Part shown: piece by piece, positions 18,059 through 27,107 of the stretch
How positions within the stretch are numbered: position 1 is the first letter of the stretch
Layout: the number at the start of each line of letters is the position of its first letter
Assembly: GCA_965248635.1 (NCBI GenBank)
Contig: OZ252114.1
Span: 806,001 to 870,000, forward strand
From: CBDAPI01 sp965248635
GTDB lineage: Bacteria; Acidobacteriota; UBA6911; RPQK01; CBDAPI01
DNA length: 64,000 bases
Direction: 5' to 3'
Translations under genes and position numbers: made by a program
Notes under the pieces: model-generated
Seen by the model: only the letters and a program-made list of their open reading frames with translations
The model's database searches: none
Told to the model about the DNA's origin: nothing

Positions 18059-18558
18059 ATCAGGGAATCACGACCAGAGAAGTCACGATTCTCCTGATTG
18101 GGGCCGCCGTTTTTCACTTCTTGAGTTCGAGCCTCCTGGGAATCGGCTTCTACCTGGACGTCATGCTGGCCGCCACGGTGTACATCGCAAACTATTCCGA
18201 TCCCTCTAGAGCTACCCTGCTGGGCTGTGTGTTCGGCCTGGTGCAGGACATTGCCGGACTCCATCCCCTGTGGGGTTTGAACGGGTTCTCAAAGACGCTC
18301 ATCGGATTCTCGAGCTACTACCTCATCCGATACCTGGTAGTGGAAAGCAGCGTTGGAAGGGCCGCGCTCCTGTTTTTTCTATCCTTGCTCGATGTGGTGA
18401 TCATCTATGCCTTTCTCTTGCTTCTCACACCGACCTTGACGGAGGGAGTCGTTGCTCAGGCGCTGCTAAAGGCGCTCTTGACGGCATTGTCTGGAGCTGC
18501 ACTTTTCTGGCTGCTGGATCGCCTGAGATTCCCGGTAAAGGACTATCGTCATTTGTAG
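18055..18558 (+). CDS. mreD: Rod-shape membrane protein MreD
   Basis: 167 aa, almost entirely hydrophobic with about five membrane segments (EVTILLIGAAVFHFLSSSLL, LLFFLSLLDVVIIYAFLLLL). The TTG start at 18055 overlaps the mreC stop (TTGA). The motif GLVQDIAGLHPLWGLNGFSK corresponds to the conserved MreD segment. Position and topology make the call firm despite low primary similarity in the family. Confidence 0.93.
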   Translation: MNQGITTREVTILLIGAAVFHFLSSSLLGIGFYLDVMLAATVYIANYSDPSRATLLGCVFGLVQDIAGLHPLWGLNGFSKTLIGFSSYYLIRYLVVESSVGRAALLFFLSLLDVVIIYAFLLLLTPTLTEGVVAQALLKALLTALSGAALFWLLDRLRFPVKDYRHL

Positions 18559-18608
18559 TTGTGAATCGGAAAGGCTGCGGGCGTAGAATAGTGTGAAGGA
18601 GCACGCGG

Positions 18609-20444
18609 GTGGCCATCTTTCAGGATAATCGGGATCCGATCGAGCGCCTCTACCGGCTCGGATGGGCCTTCTTCGTCATCGTCCTCGTACTCTTTTCGAG
18701 GCTCTGGTACCTGTCGGTTGCCAGCTTTGACCACTACGATCTTTTGGCACGGCGCAACCACATCCGTACGTTCCCGGTTCTCGCCCCGAGAGGTCCAATT
18801 GAAGATCGAAACGGCCGCATCCTTGTCGAGAACACGTATGGTTTTGATCTGGTGCTGTTCCGGGAAAAGAAGTCCGGATTGGACCGGACTCTCCAGTTTC
18901 TTTCCGAGTCCCTGCCGGTAAGTCGCGAGGAACTCGAGGAGAGATTGCGAGAAGCCAGCCATTACAGCCTGTATCAGCCTGTAGTTGTCAGCCAGGGCCT
19001 GACGCTCGACCAGATCAGCTTCCTGATGGCACGCCGATCGGACCATCCTCTTCTCGACATCGTGGAACGACCCCGCCGCTTCTATCCCCACGGCAAGTTG
19101 GCAGCCCATGTTCTAGGCTACGGGGGAGAGATCTCGAGTGACGATCTGGGGCGCCCCCAGTTTGAAGCCCACCGTCCCGGCGACGTCATTGGAAAGAGCG
19201 GGATCGAGCGCGTCTACAACCAGACCCTGGCAGGTCGAAACGGAGTCCGCAGGATTCGAGTCGACAGCCATGGGCGGGCTTTTGAGGAGTTGGAGCCTAT
19301 CCCGACGACTGCGGGTGAAGAGCTGCGGCTCACGATTGACCTGGACATTCAAGAGGCGGCTGAGGATGCGCTCGAGGGCTACCGCGGCGCAGTTGTTGCC
19401 CTGGATCCGCGTTCGGGAGAGATTTTGGCGATGGCCAGCCGCCCCACCTTTGATCCCAATGAATTCGCGACCAGGATCTCTTCCTCGAGATGGAAAGAGC
19501 TGACCACTCATCCGGGCCGCCCTTTCCAGAACCGCTCGATCCAGAATGGATTCCCTCCCGGGTCCACTTTCAAGATCGTGATAGCGCAGGCCGGGCTGGA
19601 GAGTCAGCTGATCGACTCGCGGCAGCGGGTCCTCTGCACAGGCTCACAACGATTGTTCGGACATGATTTCAGATGTAGCGCCACCCGAGGCCACGGCTGG
19701 GTCGATCTGGAGGCTGCCCTTCAGTACTCCTGTAACATCTATTTCTACCAGCTGGGAAGGAAACTGGGCATCGACCGCATTCAGGCCTTCGCCAGGCAAT
19801 TCGGCCTCGGTCAGAAAACGGGTATCGACCTTCCAGGCGAGATCGGCGGGCTCGTCCCCTCCCGTGAGTGGAAGCGTGAGACGAGGGGGCAACCCTGGTA
19901 CCCGGGTGAGACGATTTCCGTTTCGATCGGACAGGGCCCGATCCTGGTCACCCCTCTGCAGTTGGCAGCTGCTGTTGGCGCCGTCGCCACGGGGCGCCTC
20001 GTCCAGCCTCACCTTCGCCGACCTGCTCCGGGCGAAAGTCCCGGGGAGCCCCGGACGCTGTTCGCGCCGTCTCAACTGGAGGAGATTCGGACTGGTCTGT
20101 GGCGGGCAGTGAACCAGAGCGGAACTGCCCGGCGAGCTCGAGTGGAGGGGTTTGATGTCGCTGGAAAGACTGGTACCGTCCAGACCATTGGTCGAGCCAG
20201 CAGGGAACGCCTGGGACCCGGGCAAGCCGGCCGCTTCCGATCCACGGCCTGGTTTGTCGGCTATGCCCCCGTAAGCAACCCGCAGGTTGTGGTCGCGTTG
20301 ATCCTGGAAGAGTCCGGCGGGGGAGGCGTCGCAGCGGCCCCCGTGGCACGGGAAGTCTTCCAGGCGGTTTATTCCAGGAAGGCTCCCTCTGACATGGACC
20401 TGCCGGTCATGGCACGAGTGCAAGGCCCGACCACTCCGCAATGA
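18609..20444 (+). CDS. mrdA: Penicillin-binding protein 2 (elongation transpeptidase)
   Basis: 611 aa from a GTG 50 bp after mreD. Class B PBP: membrane helix at 17-36, a pedestal/dimerisation region with RGPIEDRNGRILVEN, and a transpeptidase domain with SxxK (Ser319-Thr-Phe-Lys322), SxN (SCN in LQYSCNIYFYQLG) and KTGT (Lys520). Crosslinks peptidoglycan during elongation in the periplasm, with RodA as its glycosyltransferase partner. rodA starts at its stop codon (ATGA overlap). Length and motif order are normal. Confidence 0.97.
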   Translation: MAIFQDNRDPIERLYRLGWAFFVIVLVLFSRLWYLSVASFDHYDLLARRNHIRTFPVLAPRGPIEDRNGRILVENTYGFDLVLFREKKSGLDRTLQFLSESLPVSREELEERLREASHYSLYQPVVVSQGLTLDQISFLMARRSDHPLLDIVERPRRFYPHGKLAAHVLGYGGEISSDDLGRPQFEAHRPGDVIGKSGIERVYNQTLAGRNGVRRIRVDSHGRAFEELEPIPTTAGEELRLTIDLDIQEAAEDALEGYRGAVVALDPRSGEILAMASRPTFDPNEFATRISSSRWKELTTHPGRPFQNRSIQNGFPPGSTFKIVIAQAGLESQLIDSRQRVLCTGSQRLFGHDFRCSATRGHGWVDLEAALQYSCNIYFYQLGRKLGIDRIQAFARQFGLGQKTGIDLPGEIGGLVPSREWKRETRGQPWYPGETISVSIGQGPILVTPLQLAAAVGAVATGRLVQPHLRRPAPGESPGEPRTLFAPSQLEEIRTGLWRAVNQSGTARRARVEGFDVAGKTGTVQTIGRASRERLGPGQAGRFRSTAWFVGYAPVSNPQVVVALILEESGGGGVAAAPVAREVFQAVYSRKAPSDMDLPVMARVQGPTTPQ

Positions 20445-21568
20445 ACAAATCGGAAAGCCTCCTGCTGTCCCGGCGACCTCTCAGCTTTCTGGGGTACTTC
20501 GATCTGCCTTTGATTGCTGTGATTCTGTGCCTGGCAGGAATTGGATTGACGGGGGTCTACAGCGCGACTCTGCACGGGGCACAGTCCAACCTTTTCTCGA
20601 AACAGATCATTTGGATTTGTGCAGGCACCGTACTGTTTTTTTTTCTGACCCTGAGTGATTATCGGTTTCCTACCGACTATGCGTTCGTGATGTATGCGAC
20701 TGCCATTTTCAGCCTGGTTGCCGTGCTTCTGTTCGGCACCGAAATTCATGGGAGTCGTAGCTGGATCCGAATTTCCGGTGTCGGATTCCAGCCCTCCGAA
20801 TTCGCCAAGGTCGCTGTGGTTCTGGTTCTGGCCCGCTACCTGGCAGGCCAGCACGAAAACTACCTGAGCAACATACGGATCCTGACCTTGACCGGTCTCA
20901 CTCTTTGTCCAGCCCTGCTGGTGATGATGCAGGGCGACCTGGGTACGGCCCTGACTTACTTTCCAATACTCACCGGGACCATGTTGGTGGCCGGCCTGAG
21001 ACTGAGAATAGTCCTCCAGACCGCAGTTCTGAGCCTCCTGTCAGCTCCCTTCGCATGGTTCGCACTCAAGGATTACCAGCAGCAGCGGATCCTGGTTACA
21101 CTCAACCCCTCGCTCGATCCCCAGGGAGTGGGCTATCAGACCAGCCAGTCCGTCATTGCAGTGGGCTCCTCAGGGCTTACCGGAAAGGGATTCGGCCAGG
21201 GGCTCCAAAGCCAGCTGGGATTTGTACCCGAGATCCACTCAGACTTTTTGTACGCGCTCCTGACCGAAGAATGGGGCCTGCTGGGAGGGGGGTTGATCCT
21301 CTGTCTGTATCTCCTCCTCTTCCAGAGGCTGGCCTGGATCGGGGGCCAGGCCCGAGATCGGGCCGGGATCTTGATTGTCACTGGAGTTGCCAGCCTGATC
21401 GGGTTTCACGTCCTGGTCAATGTCGGCATGTCTCTGGGAATCTCTCCTCCCATCGGGATCCCTCTGCCCCTCTTGAGCTATGGAGGTTCTTCGACAGTGG
21501 CTTTCATGATCTGCCTGGGGCTGGCAGCCAGTGTCTACCGGCGGCGCTTTGTTTATTCGGAACCATAA
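20441..21568 (+). CDS. rodA: Peptidoglycan glycosyltransferase RodA (SEDS family)
   Basis: 375 aa, polytopic (about ten helices). SEDS signatures are GSRSWIRISGVGFQPSEFAK, QGDLGTALTYFPI (with the catalytic Asp of the GDLGTA loop) and the terminal GISPPIGIPLPLLSYGGSS. It polymerises lipid II for cell elongation together with PBP2. Last gene of the mre operon; a hairpin-forming heptamer repeat begins 3 bp past its stop. Confidence 0.97.
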   Translation: MNKSESLLLSRRPLSFLGYFDLPLIAVILCLAGIGLTGVYSATLHGAQSNLFSKQIIWICAGTVLFFFLTLSDYRFPTDYAFVMYATAIFSLVAVLLFGTEIHGSRSWIRISGVGFQPSEFAKVAVVLVLARYLAGQHENYLSNIRILTLTGLTLCPALLVMMQGDLGTALTYFPILTGTMLVAGLRLRIVLQTAVLSLLSAPFAWFALKDYQQQRILVTLNPSLDPQGVGYQTSQSVIAVGSSGLTGKGFGQGLQSQLGFVPEIHSDFLYALLTEEWGLLGGGLILCLYLLLFQRLAWIGGQARDRAGILIVTGVASLIGFHVLVNVGMSLGISPPIGIPLPLLSYGGSSTVAFMICLGLAASVYRRRFVYSEP

Positions 21569-21570
21569 TT

Positions 21571-21728
21571 TAGTTCCGAGTTCCTCGTTCCTCGTTCCGA
21601 GTAGTGATCCGAACCCGAGCTTCAGCGAGACTGAGTGGCAGACGCGTCCTGCCCGCAGTTCTGTTGTGTAAAGGATGTACCCGGTCAGCACCGCGCAACG
21701 AGGAACGAAGAACGAGGAACAAGGAACG
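21571..21728. repeat. Heptamer-armed intergenic repeat element A
   Basis: The left arm (21573-21601) is built of GTTCCTC/GTTCCGA units. The right arm (21697-21728) carries the inverse, AACGAGGAACGAAGAACGAG and onward. They can pair over about 30 bp around a core of about 95 bp. The core segment GAACCCGAGCTTCAGCGAG at about 21611 is shared with element B at 43220-43325. It lies between rodA and the RNase G promoter and may act as a transcript end. Confidence 0.7.
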
Positions 21729-21775
21729 CCAAAACCGTAAACCATTGTTCGAAAAAGGGTTCTGCGGATGGTCTC

Positions 21776-21805
21776 TTGCCACAGTCATAGTCGAATGGGT
21801 ATACT
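21776..21805 (+). promoter_or_regulatory. Sigma-70-type promoter for RNase G
   Basis: TTGCCA (21776-21781), an 18-bp spacer, and TATACT (21800-21805). Transcription would begin near 21812, giving a leader of about 315 nt before the RNase G start. Prediction from consensus only. Confidence 0.5.
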
Positions 21806-21809
21806 AGCT

Positions 21810-22128
21810 AAATTGAGATTGAAACTCAGATCCTCAATTTTGAGAAGAGTTTATAGATTTGGAGAAACTGCCGTGACGGCAGAAGAGGTCCCTGCTCAGT
21901 AGCAGAGGGCATCTCCAGGGAGAGTTTTACGCAGTCAAGAGTTGGCATCCGCCTGTGTAGCTGTCGTGCTGCCCGGGGGATCAATACGACTCAATTTATT
22001 CGTTTTAGCCTGCGCAAATGGGTTCAAGAGAGTTTTTGTAATTTCCAAGGGTTTATCAAACCTATCCGTCCCCAACACCTCCACCGTCACTTACCTCGTT
22101 TCTCCTTCTTCCAAGCGAAGGAGGACTT
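21810..22128 (+). promoter_or_regulatory. Long structured leader of RNase G mRNA
   Basis: No gene is visible in these 319 bp. Three hairpins are: AAATTGAG/CTCAATTT (21810-21840), the perfect CTGCCG-TGA-CGGCAG (21868-21882), and a bulged CCCTGCT/AGCAGAGGG (21890-21909). The E. coli rne leader is known to mediate autoregulation by RNase E; a similar role here is inference. A small RNA of its own cannot be excluded. Confidence 0.4.
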
Positions 22129-24075
22129 ATGCACAAAGAGCTCATTGTCAGCTCGACAAGTCTCGAGACCCGGCTTGCCATTCTGGAAGACGACCAGGTA
22201 ACGGCGCTGCGGATCGAGCGAAGTAAGAACAGAGGAATTCTAGGAAATATTTACAAGGGGAGGGTCACGAAGGTCCTGCCCGGTATGCAGGCAGCCTTTG
22301 TTGATATTGGCCTGGACCGCCACGGATTTCTCTATGTGGGTGATTTTCTAGCCGATGTTCAGGAAGAATCTGAGCTGTTCGACGTAGAGACGGCGACGGC
22401 CGGGGAGGCTCTGCCTCACGATCGCCCCTCTCCGAAGGGCCGTCCCACCCGGAAGGCCCGCCCCGCACGGCAGCCCGCTCCCACTCGGAAGCCCCGCTCC
22501 ACCCAGGAGCCGGGGCCCACGGTGGAAACGGACGATGACCTGAGCCGGTTCCCCGAAACTCGTGGGAGCCAGGCCAGAGGTGGAATTCTTCCCCAACGCA
22601 TTCAGGCCCGGGGCCGTCCCGACGATTCCAGGCCACCCCGGGAGGGCCCGCCGGGACTGGGGATTCTTCCCGATCGTCTTAGCGGCAGAGATGGGAACGA
22701 GAACTCTCCCGCCCGGAAAGCGCTGGAAGAGGCAGAAGTGGACGAGAATTCTTCCGGCTTGTTCTTCTTTGCCAGAGAAACTCCTCGAAGCGGAACCACC
22801 AAGGGACGAAAGCCTGCCCGACCCAGAAAGACACGACGGTCCGGGGATGGACGGGATTCAAATCAAGCGCAGATCAATGACCTGCTCAAGCAAGGGCAGG
22901 AAATCCTGGTGCAGGTGGCCAAGGAACCCATGGGTCGTAAGGGAGTCCGACTAACGTCGCACATCGCTCTTCCGGGCCGATACCTGGTCTTCATGCCCAC
23001 GGTAGGGCGCGTGGGAGTGTCCAGACAGATCGAATCCGAGCGGGAACGGACCCGGCTCAAGGATGTCGTTGTCCGCAATCGGGGCACTTCAGGGAGAGGC
23101 TTCATCGTCCGAACTGCTGGAGAAGGCCAGCCAGCCGAAGATGTGGAGGCCGATATGAACTACCTGACCCGCCTCTGGTCCAACGTGGTGAAACGAGCCG
23201 AGCAAACGAAGGCTCCCGCCCTGGTGCACTCGGAGCCGGGTCTGGTGGAGCGAATCATACGTGACCGCTTGACCGACGACTTCAAAGCGATCCGGGTGGA
23301 CAGCGAGGACGTATACGAGAGAGTTGTCGAGTTTGTCAGTGCCTTCAACCCCGACCTGGTGCGTAAAGTCAGACTGCACACCAAGGCCCGCCCGATTCTT
23401 GACTCTTTTCGCGTGACACCCGAAATTGAACACGCACTGGAAAGCAAAGTCTGGCTCAAGAGTGGAGCGTATATCGTTATCAATCAGACCGAGGCACTGG
23501 TCGCAATCGACGTCAACACCGGTAAGTTCGTTGGCAATACCAGCTCTCTGGAAGACACGATTACGCAGGTCAATATCAATGCCGTCCAGGAGATCGGCAG
23601 ACAACTGAGACTGCGAGGGCTGGGTGGGATCATCATTATCGACTTTATCGACATGGAGGAATCCAAGAACCGGCGTAAGGTGCTTGACGCGCTGCACCGC
23701 GAGCTGGCCAAGGACAAGGTTCCTTCCAGGATTCTCCGTTTCAATGAGTTTGGCCTGGTGGCGATCACCCGCAAGCGGGACAGAAGCTCGCTCGAAAAGA
23801 CGCTGTGTCAGCCCTGTTACTACTGCGAAGGTAAGGGAATGACGAAATCCTTGCGGACCATTGCCTACTCGATCCATGGGGAGGTTCGGAAGAACCGCCG
23901 CCATTTTGGAAAGAGCCCTGAACTTCTGGTTCGCTGTCATCCTCAGGTCGCCGAGACCTTGCGAGAACATGAGCCCGAAGTGATCGAGGAGATAGAAGCC
24001 ATGACCGGGAAGGTCGTAGCCATCCAGGCAGACCCCCTCCTTCATGTCGAGAGATTCAGTATCATTGAGTCCTGA
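22129..24075 (+). CDS. rng: Ribonuclease E/G family endoribonuclease with disordered S1 insertion
   Basis: 648 aa. Single-strand-specific endoribonuclease of RNA turnover and rRNA maturation. The S1 domain starts normally (GNIYKGRVTKVLPGMQAAFV) but is interrupted from about residue 88 to 245 by an Arg/Pro/Asp-rich low-complexity segment, resuming at LLKQGQEILVQVAKEPMGRK. Then come the RNase H-like and catalytic parts with IAIDVNTGKFVG and IIDFIDM (catalytic Asp pair) and the zinc-link Cys motif CQPCYYC. There is no long RNase E-type C-terminal scaffold. ATG 22129 follows AAGGAGG. mazG begins 20 bp past the stop. Confidence 0.95.
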   Translation: MHKELIVSSTSLETRLAILEDDQVTALRIERSKNRGILGNIYKGRVTKVLPGMQAAFVDIGLDRHGFLYVGDFLADVQEESELFDVETATAGEALPHDRPSPKGRPTRKARPARQPAPTRKPRSTQEPGPTVETDDDLSRFPETRGSQARGGILPQRIQARGRPDDSRPPREGPPGLGILPDRLSGRDGNENSPARKALEEAEVDENSSGLFFFARETPRSGTTKGRKPARPRKTRRSGDGRDSNQAQINDLLKQGQEILVQVAKEPMGRKGVRLTSHIALPGRYLVFMPTVGRVGVSRQIESERERTRLKDVVVRNRGTSGRGFIVRTAGEGQPAEDVEADMNYLTRLWSNVVKRAEQTKAPALVHSEPGLVERIIRDRLTDDFKAIRVDSEDVYERVVEFVSAFNPDLVRKVRLHTKARPILDSFRVTPEIEHALESKVWLKSGAYIVINQTEALVAIDVNTGKFVGNTSSLEDTITQVNINAVQEIGRQLRLRGLGGIIIIDFIDMEESKNRRKVLDALHRELAKDKVPSRILRFNEFGLVAITRKRDRSSLEKTLCQPCYYCEGKGMTKSLRTIAYSIHGEVRKNRRHFGKSPELLVRCHPQVAETLREHEPEVIEEIEAMTGKVVAIQADPLLHVERFSIIES

Positions 24076-24094
24076 TTGCGGGAGCCAGCGAAGT

Positions 24095-24907
24095 ATGTCG
24101 GGACCGGGCGTTGATCATCCTTTTGAGAAACTGCTCGAGTTAATGGAAAAACTCAGGGGGCCGGACGGATGCCCCTGGGATCGGGAACAGACGCACGAAA
24201 CTCTCAAGCCGAAGCTGGTGGAGGAAGCCTTCGAAGTTCTCGAAGCTCTCGATGCTGAGGATTCTGACAAGCTCTGTGAGGAACTGGGCGATCTTCTCTT
24301 TCAGGTCGTCTTCCACAGTCAGATTGCGATGGAAAAGGGTGAGTTTGACGCCCTCGAGGTGTGCCGAAGACTCCATGACAAAATGGTGCGGCGCCATCCC
24401 CACGTTTTTGGTAACGAGTCGTTCTCAGATTCCCAGGAGCTGCTTCGCAACTGGGAGAGCCTCAAGGAATCCGAGAGAAAAGCCAGCGGGCGGAAGGTAC
24501 CCAGAAAGGAGTCCCTCCTGGATGGGATTCCCGACAAGCTTCCCGCCCTCTACCGCGCCAATCAGATCACTGCAAAGGCCGCCCGTGTCGGCTTTGACTG
24601 GCCGAGCATCGAAGGCATTACTGACAAACTGCTGGAGGAGGTCGATGAGCTGAATGACGCTCGAAGACGGGGAGCGGCTGGCCCGGTCAAAGAGGAATTG
24701 GGAGATGTTCTCTTTACGGCTGTGAATCTCTGCCGTCGCCTGGAAATCGATCCGGAAACGGCATTGAACCGGGCCAACCGGAAATTTTCGCAGCGTTTCC
24801 GTAGAATGGAAAAGCATTTTGGAAAAGAGGGGCGGGAGTTGAAAGATGTAGAGCTTGAGGAAATGGAGAATTGCTGGAACGATTTGAAAACTACAGAGGC
24901 TTTCTGA
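24095..24907 (+). CDS. mazG: Nucleoside triphosphate pyrophosphohydrolase MazG
   Basis: 270 aa from ATG 24095; a longer frame would overlap the RNase G gene by 32 bp and adds non-conserved residues. Two tandem MazG domains are visible. The first has CPWDREQTHETL, EEAFEVLEAL and the ExxED-type EELGDLLFQVVFHSQ; the second has GFDWPSIEGITDKLLEEVDE and EELGDVLFTAVNLCRR. Hydrolyses non-canonical NTPs to NMP and pyrophosphate. Length agrees with E. coli MazG (263 aa). Confidence 0.95.
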   Translation: MSGPGVDHPFEKLLELMEKLRGPDGCPWDREQTHETLKPKLVEEAFEVLEALDAEDSDKLCEELGDLLFQVVFHSQIAMEKGEFDALEVCRRLHDKMVRRHPHVFGNESFSDSQELLRNWESLKESERKASGRKVPRKESLLDGIPDKLPALYRANQITAKAARVGFDWPSIEGITDKLLEEVDELNDARRRGAAGPVKEELGDVLFTAVNLCRRLEIDPETALNRANRKFSQRFRRMEKHFGKEGRELKDVELEEMENCWNDLKTTEAF

Positions 24908-24965
24908 CCGGGAGACCATCGGGGTCCGCTTGCTGCCTCGGGATCTTTCATTAGACGGTGGAGAA

Positions 24966-25388
24966 ATGAGTCATCAAGACGACGCGCCAAACTTCAAAGT
25001 AACCGATAGACGCCTGTTCGACGACGAGGGAGAAATCCGAGGAAATCGCGTGGAGGGACGGGAAAACTCTTCCCCGGTCGAGACGCCGGAAGCTCACCTG
25101 AAGGCTGATCAGGGCGAGCAGACCGACCAGGGTGCCCGGGAAATAGATTTTTCGTCTTTCGTCATTTCCCTGGCGACAACTGCGATGGTTCACCTGGGTG
25201 AAGTTCCCGTTGAATCCGGGAGTCAGCCGGAAGACCTGGATGCAGCCAGCCAGATGATCGACATACTGGGTATGCTGGAGAAGAAAACACAAGGGAATCT
25301 TTCCCCGGAGGAGTCGCGGCTCGTCCACGATATTCTTTACGAGTTGCGGATGAAGTTCCTGGCCAAGAGGCAGGCCGTCAAGCTCTGA
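24966..25388 (+). CDS. DUF1844 domain protein
   Basis: 140 aa from ATG 24966 with GGAG upstream. The N-terminal 65 residues are charged and low in complexity. The conserved DUF1844 part is FSSFVISLATTAMVHLGEVP followed by MIDILGMLEKKTQGNLSPEE and LYELRMKFL. Function is unknown; the family is frequent in acidobacteria and deltaproteobacteria. Its stop overlaps the start of the metallo-hydrolase (TGATG), so the two are translationally coupled. Confidence 0.9.
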   Translation: MSHQDDAPNFKVTDRRLFDDEGEIRGNRVEGRENSSPVETPEAHLKADQGEQTDQGAREIDFSSFVISLATTAMVHLGEVPVESGSQPEDLDAASQMIDILGMLEKKTQGNLSPEESRLVHDILYELRMKFLAKRQAVKL

Positions 25389-26164
25389 TGCGGGTGACCT
25401 TTCTGGGTACAGGCACTTCACGAGGCATTCCGGTAATCGGATGCGGTTGTGAAGTCTGTAAGTCGGATAACCCCAAGAACAAGCGACTCCGAACCTCTGT
25501 TCTCATTGAATCCGAAGTCACTGTGGTCATCGATGCCTCGGTCGACTTTCGCACCCAGATGCTTCGCCAGGATGTGAGAAACCTCGATGCGGTCGTCCTC
25601 ACCCATGCCCACGTCGACCACATCTTTGGCCTGGACGACGTCTACCCTTTCAACATTCGCTCTGGACACCACATGCCTGTTCATGCCAGCTCGGAGACCC
25701 TGAGCAAGCTCAAGCAGACGTTTCGCTACCTGTTTTCCGAGAAGAAGTACCCCGGGGTTCCTGCTCTGGCTCTCCATAGTGTGGACGGTCCTTTTCAAAT
25801 CGGGGAGCTCCACTTCGAACCGATTCATGTTATTCACGGTCAGCTTCCGATTCTGGGCTACCGGATTGGCTCCTTTGCCTTCCTCACTGACGTGAGCGAA
25901 ATACCCGAGGAGAGTTTTGAGAAGCTGCAGGGTGTCAAGTACCTGGCTCTGGATGCGCTGCGCCGACGGCCTCACTATAGTCACTTCAGCTTGGGTGAAG
26001 CGGTAGAAGCCGCCGAGCGGATCGGTGCCGCCCAGACTTATCTGATCCACATGTGCCACGATCTCGAACACGAAAGCACGAACCGGGAACTGCCTGACGC
26101 CGTGGCTCTCGCCTACGACGGACTGGTATGGGAAGTAGAAGGAGATCGGGATGCGCGTAGTTGA
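25388..26164 (+). CDS. MBL-fold metallo-hydrolase (PhnP/RNase Z-like)
   Basis: 258 aa. The metallo-beta-lactamase fold begins MRVTFLGTGTSRGIPVIGC, with a Cys-rich GCGCEVC segment as in PhnP-type phosphodiesterases. The metal motif is THAHVDH (His73, His75, Asp77, His78). Later ligands include HVIHGQLPILG, FLTDVSEIPE and the terminal THxxHD-like IHMCHDLEHE. Probably a cyclic phosphodiesterase; no phn genes are near, so the substrate is open. Overlaps the DUF1844 gene by 1 bp and ribF by 14 bp. Confidence 0.9.
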   Translation: MRVTFLGTGTSRGIPVIGCGCEVCKSDNPKNKRLRTSVLIESEVTVVIDASVDFRTQMLRQDVRNLDAVVLTHAHVDHIFGLDDVYPFNIRSGHHMPVHASSETLSKLKQTFRYLFSEKKYPGVPALALHSVDGPFQIGELHFEPIHVIHGQLPILGYRIGSFAFLTDVSEIPEESFEKLQGVKYLALDALRRRPHYSHFSLGEAVEAAERIGAAQTYLIHMCHDLEHESTNRELPDAVALAYDGLVWEVEGDRDARS

Positions 26165-27107
26165 GGACCTGGACCTCCTGCCGGGTGAACTGGCCTGTCC
26201 GATTCTCACGATTGGTGTTTTCGACGGAGTCCATCTGGGCCACCAGGAAATACTCAAGCGTGTCGTCTCCCGGGCCGTTGAGGTCGAGGGGGCAGCCGTA
26301 GTGCTGACTTTCCGGCCTCACCCTCAAAAAGTGATCTCGCCGGGGGACGCGCCGCCTCTGCTCCAGACAGACGAGCAGAAGATCGAACTTCTAGAGCGAG
26401 AAGGTATCGACGTTCTGGTGAGAATGCCTTTCACAAGGAAACTGTCGCTGTCGTCTCCTCGCCAGTTTGTGGAGAGGGTCCTCCATCAGCGCGGACTCAA
26501 GGAAGTCTACGTGGGAAGCAATTTTCGCTTTGGTCATCGAAGAACTGGTGATTTTCAGCTCCTTTGTGAACTCGCAGAGGAGTGTGGGATCAGGGTCGAG
26601 GGGATTGAGCAGGTCAGGCTGCCTCAAGGTCGGATCAGCAGCACCACGATTCGGGAGAATCTCCGTCTCGGTCGAGTTCGGGAAGCCTCCTCAATGCTGG
26701 GCCGGCCCTACGAGATCTGGGGTACTGTAGTGAAAGGTGCCGGGCGCGGTGCACGCCTCGGGTTTCCGACGGCCAACCTCCAGGTGTCAAACGAGCTCGT
26801 TCCAGCGGTGGGAGTGTATGTCACACAGGTGGAGTGCGATGGCGTCCCGATCGGATCCGTTACCAACATCGGTTTCCGTCCCACCCTGACACCAGGCACT
26901 GATCCGCTGCCTCTCGTGGAGTCCCACATTCTTGACTTCGACGGCAACCTCTATGGCCGGCAGCTTCGCGTCCGTTTCCTCAAGCGCCTGCGGGCCGAAG
27001 AGAAGTTTGGCAACGTGGAGAAGTTGCAGCATCAGGTTCAGCGCGACATTCAGAATGCCAGAGACTATCTGCAGGAGAATGATGAAGATCAAGCCAGAGC
27101 AGGTTGA
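26151..27107 (+). CDS. ribF: Bifunctional riboflavin kinase/FAD synthetase
   Basis: 318 aa. The N-terminal nucleotidyltransferase (FMN adenylyl transfer) has TIGVFDGVHLGHQEIL, TFRPHPQKVI and RISSTTIRENL. The C-terminal kinase has GTVVKGAGRGARLGFPTANL and SVTNIGFRPT with HILDFDGNLYG. Makes FMN and then FAD from riboflavin in the cytoplasm. It overlaps the hydrolase upstream by 14 bp and gatC by 26 bp; no FMN riboswitch precedes it. Confidence 0.96.
   Translation: MRVVEDLDLLPGELACPILTIGVFDGVHLGHQEILKRVVSRAVEVEGAAVVLTFRPHPQKVISPGDAPPLLQTDEQKIELLEREGIDVLVRMPFTRKLSLSSPRQFVERVLHQRGLKEVYVGSNFRFGHRRTGDFQLLCELAEECGIRVEGIEQVRLPQGRISSTTIRENLRLGRVREASSMLGRPYEIWGTVVKGAGRGARLGFPTANLQVSNELVPAVGVYVTQVECDGVPIGSVTNIGFRPTLTPGTDPLPLVESHILDFDGNLYGRQLRVRFLKRLRAEEKFGNVEKLQHQVQRDIQNARDYLQENDEDQARAG

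Noticed and set aside
23089..24045. 318-codon minus-strand frame antisense to RNase G
   Set aside because: Exactly opposite a well-conserved gene, low-information protein, no motif.
25990..26150. Possible FMN riboswitch before ribF
   Set aside because: ribF overlaps the preceding coding region, leaving no room for the aptamer and no conserved core was seen.
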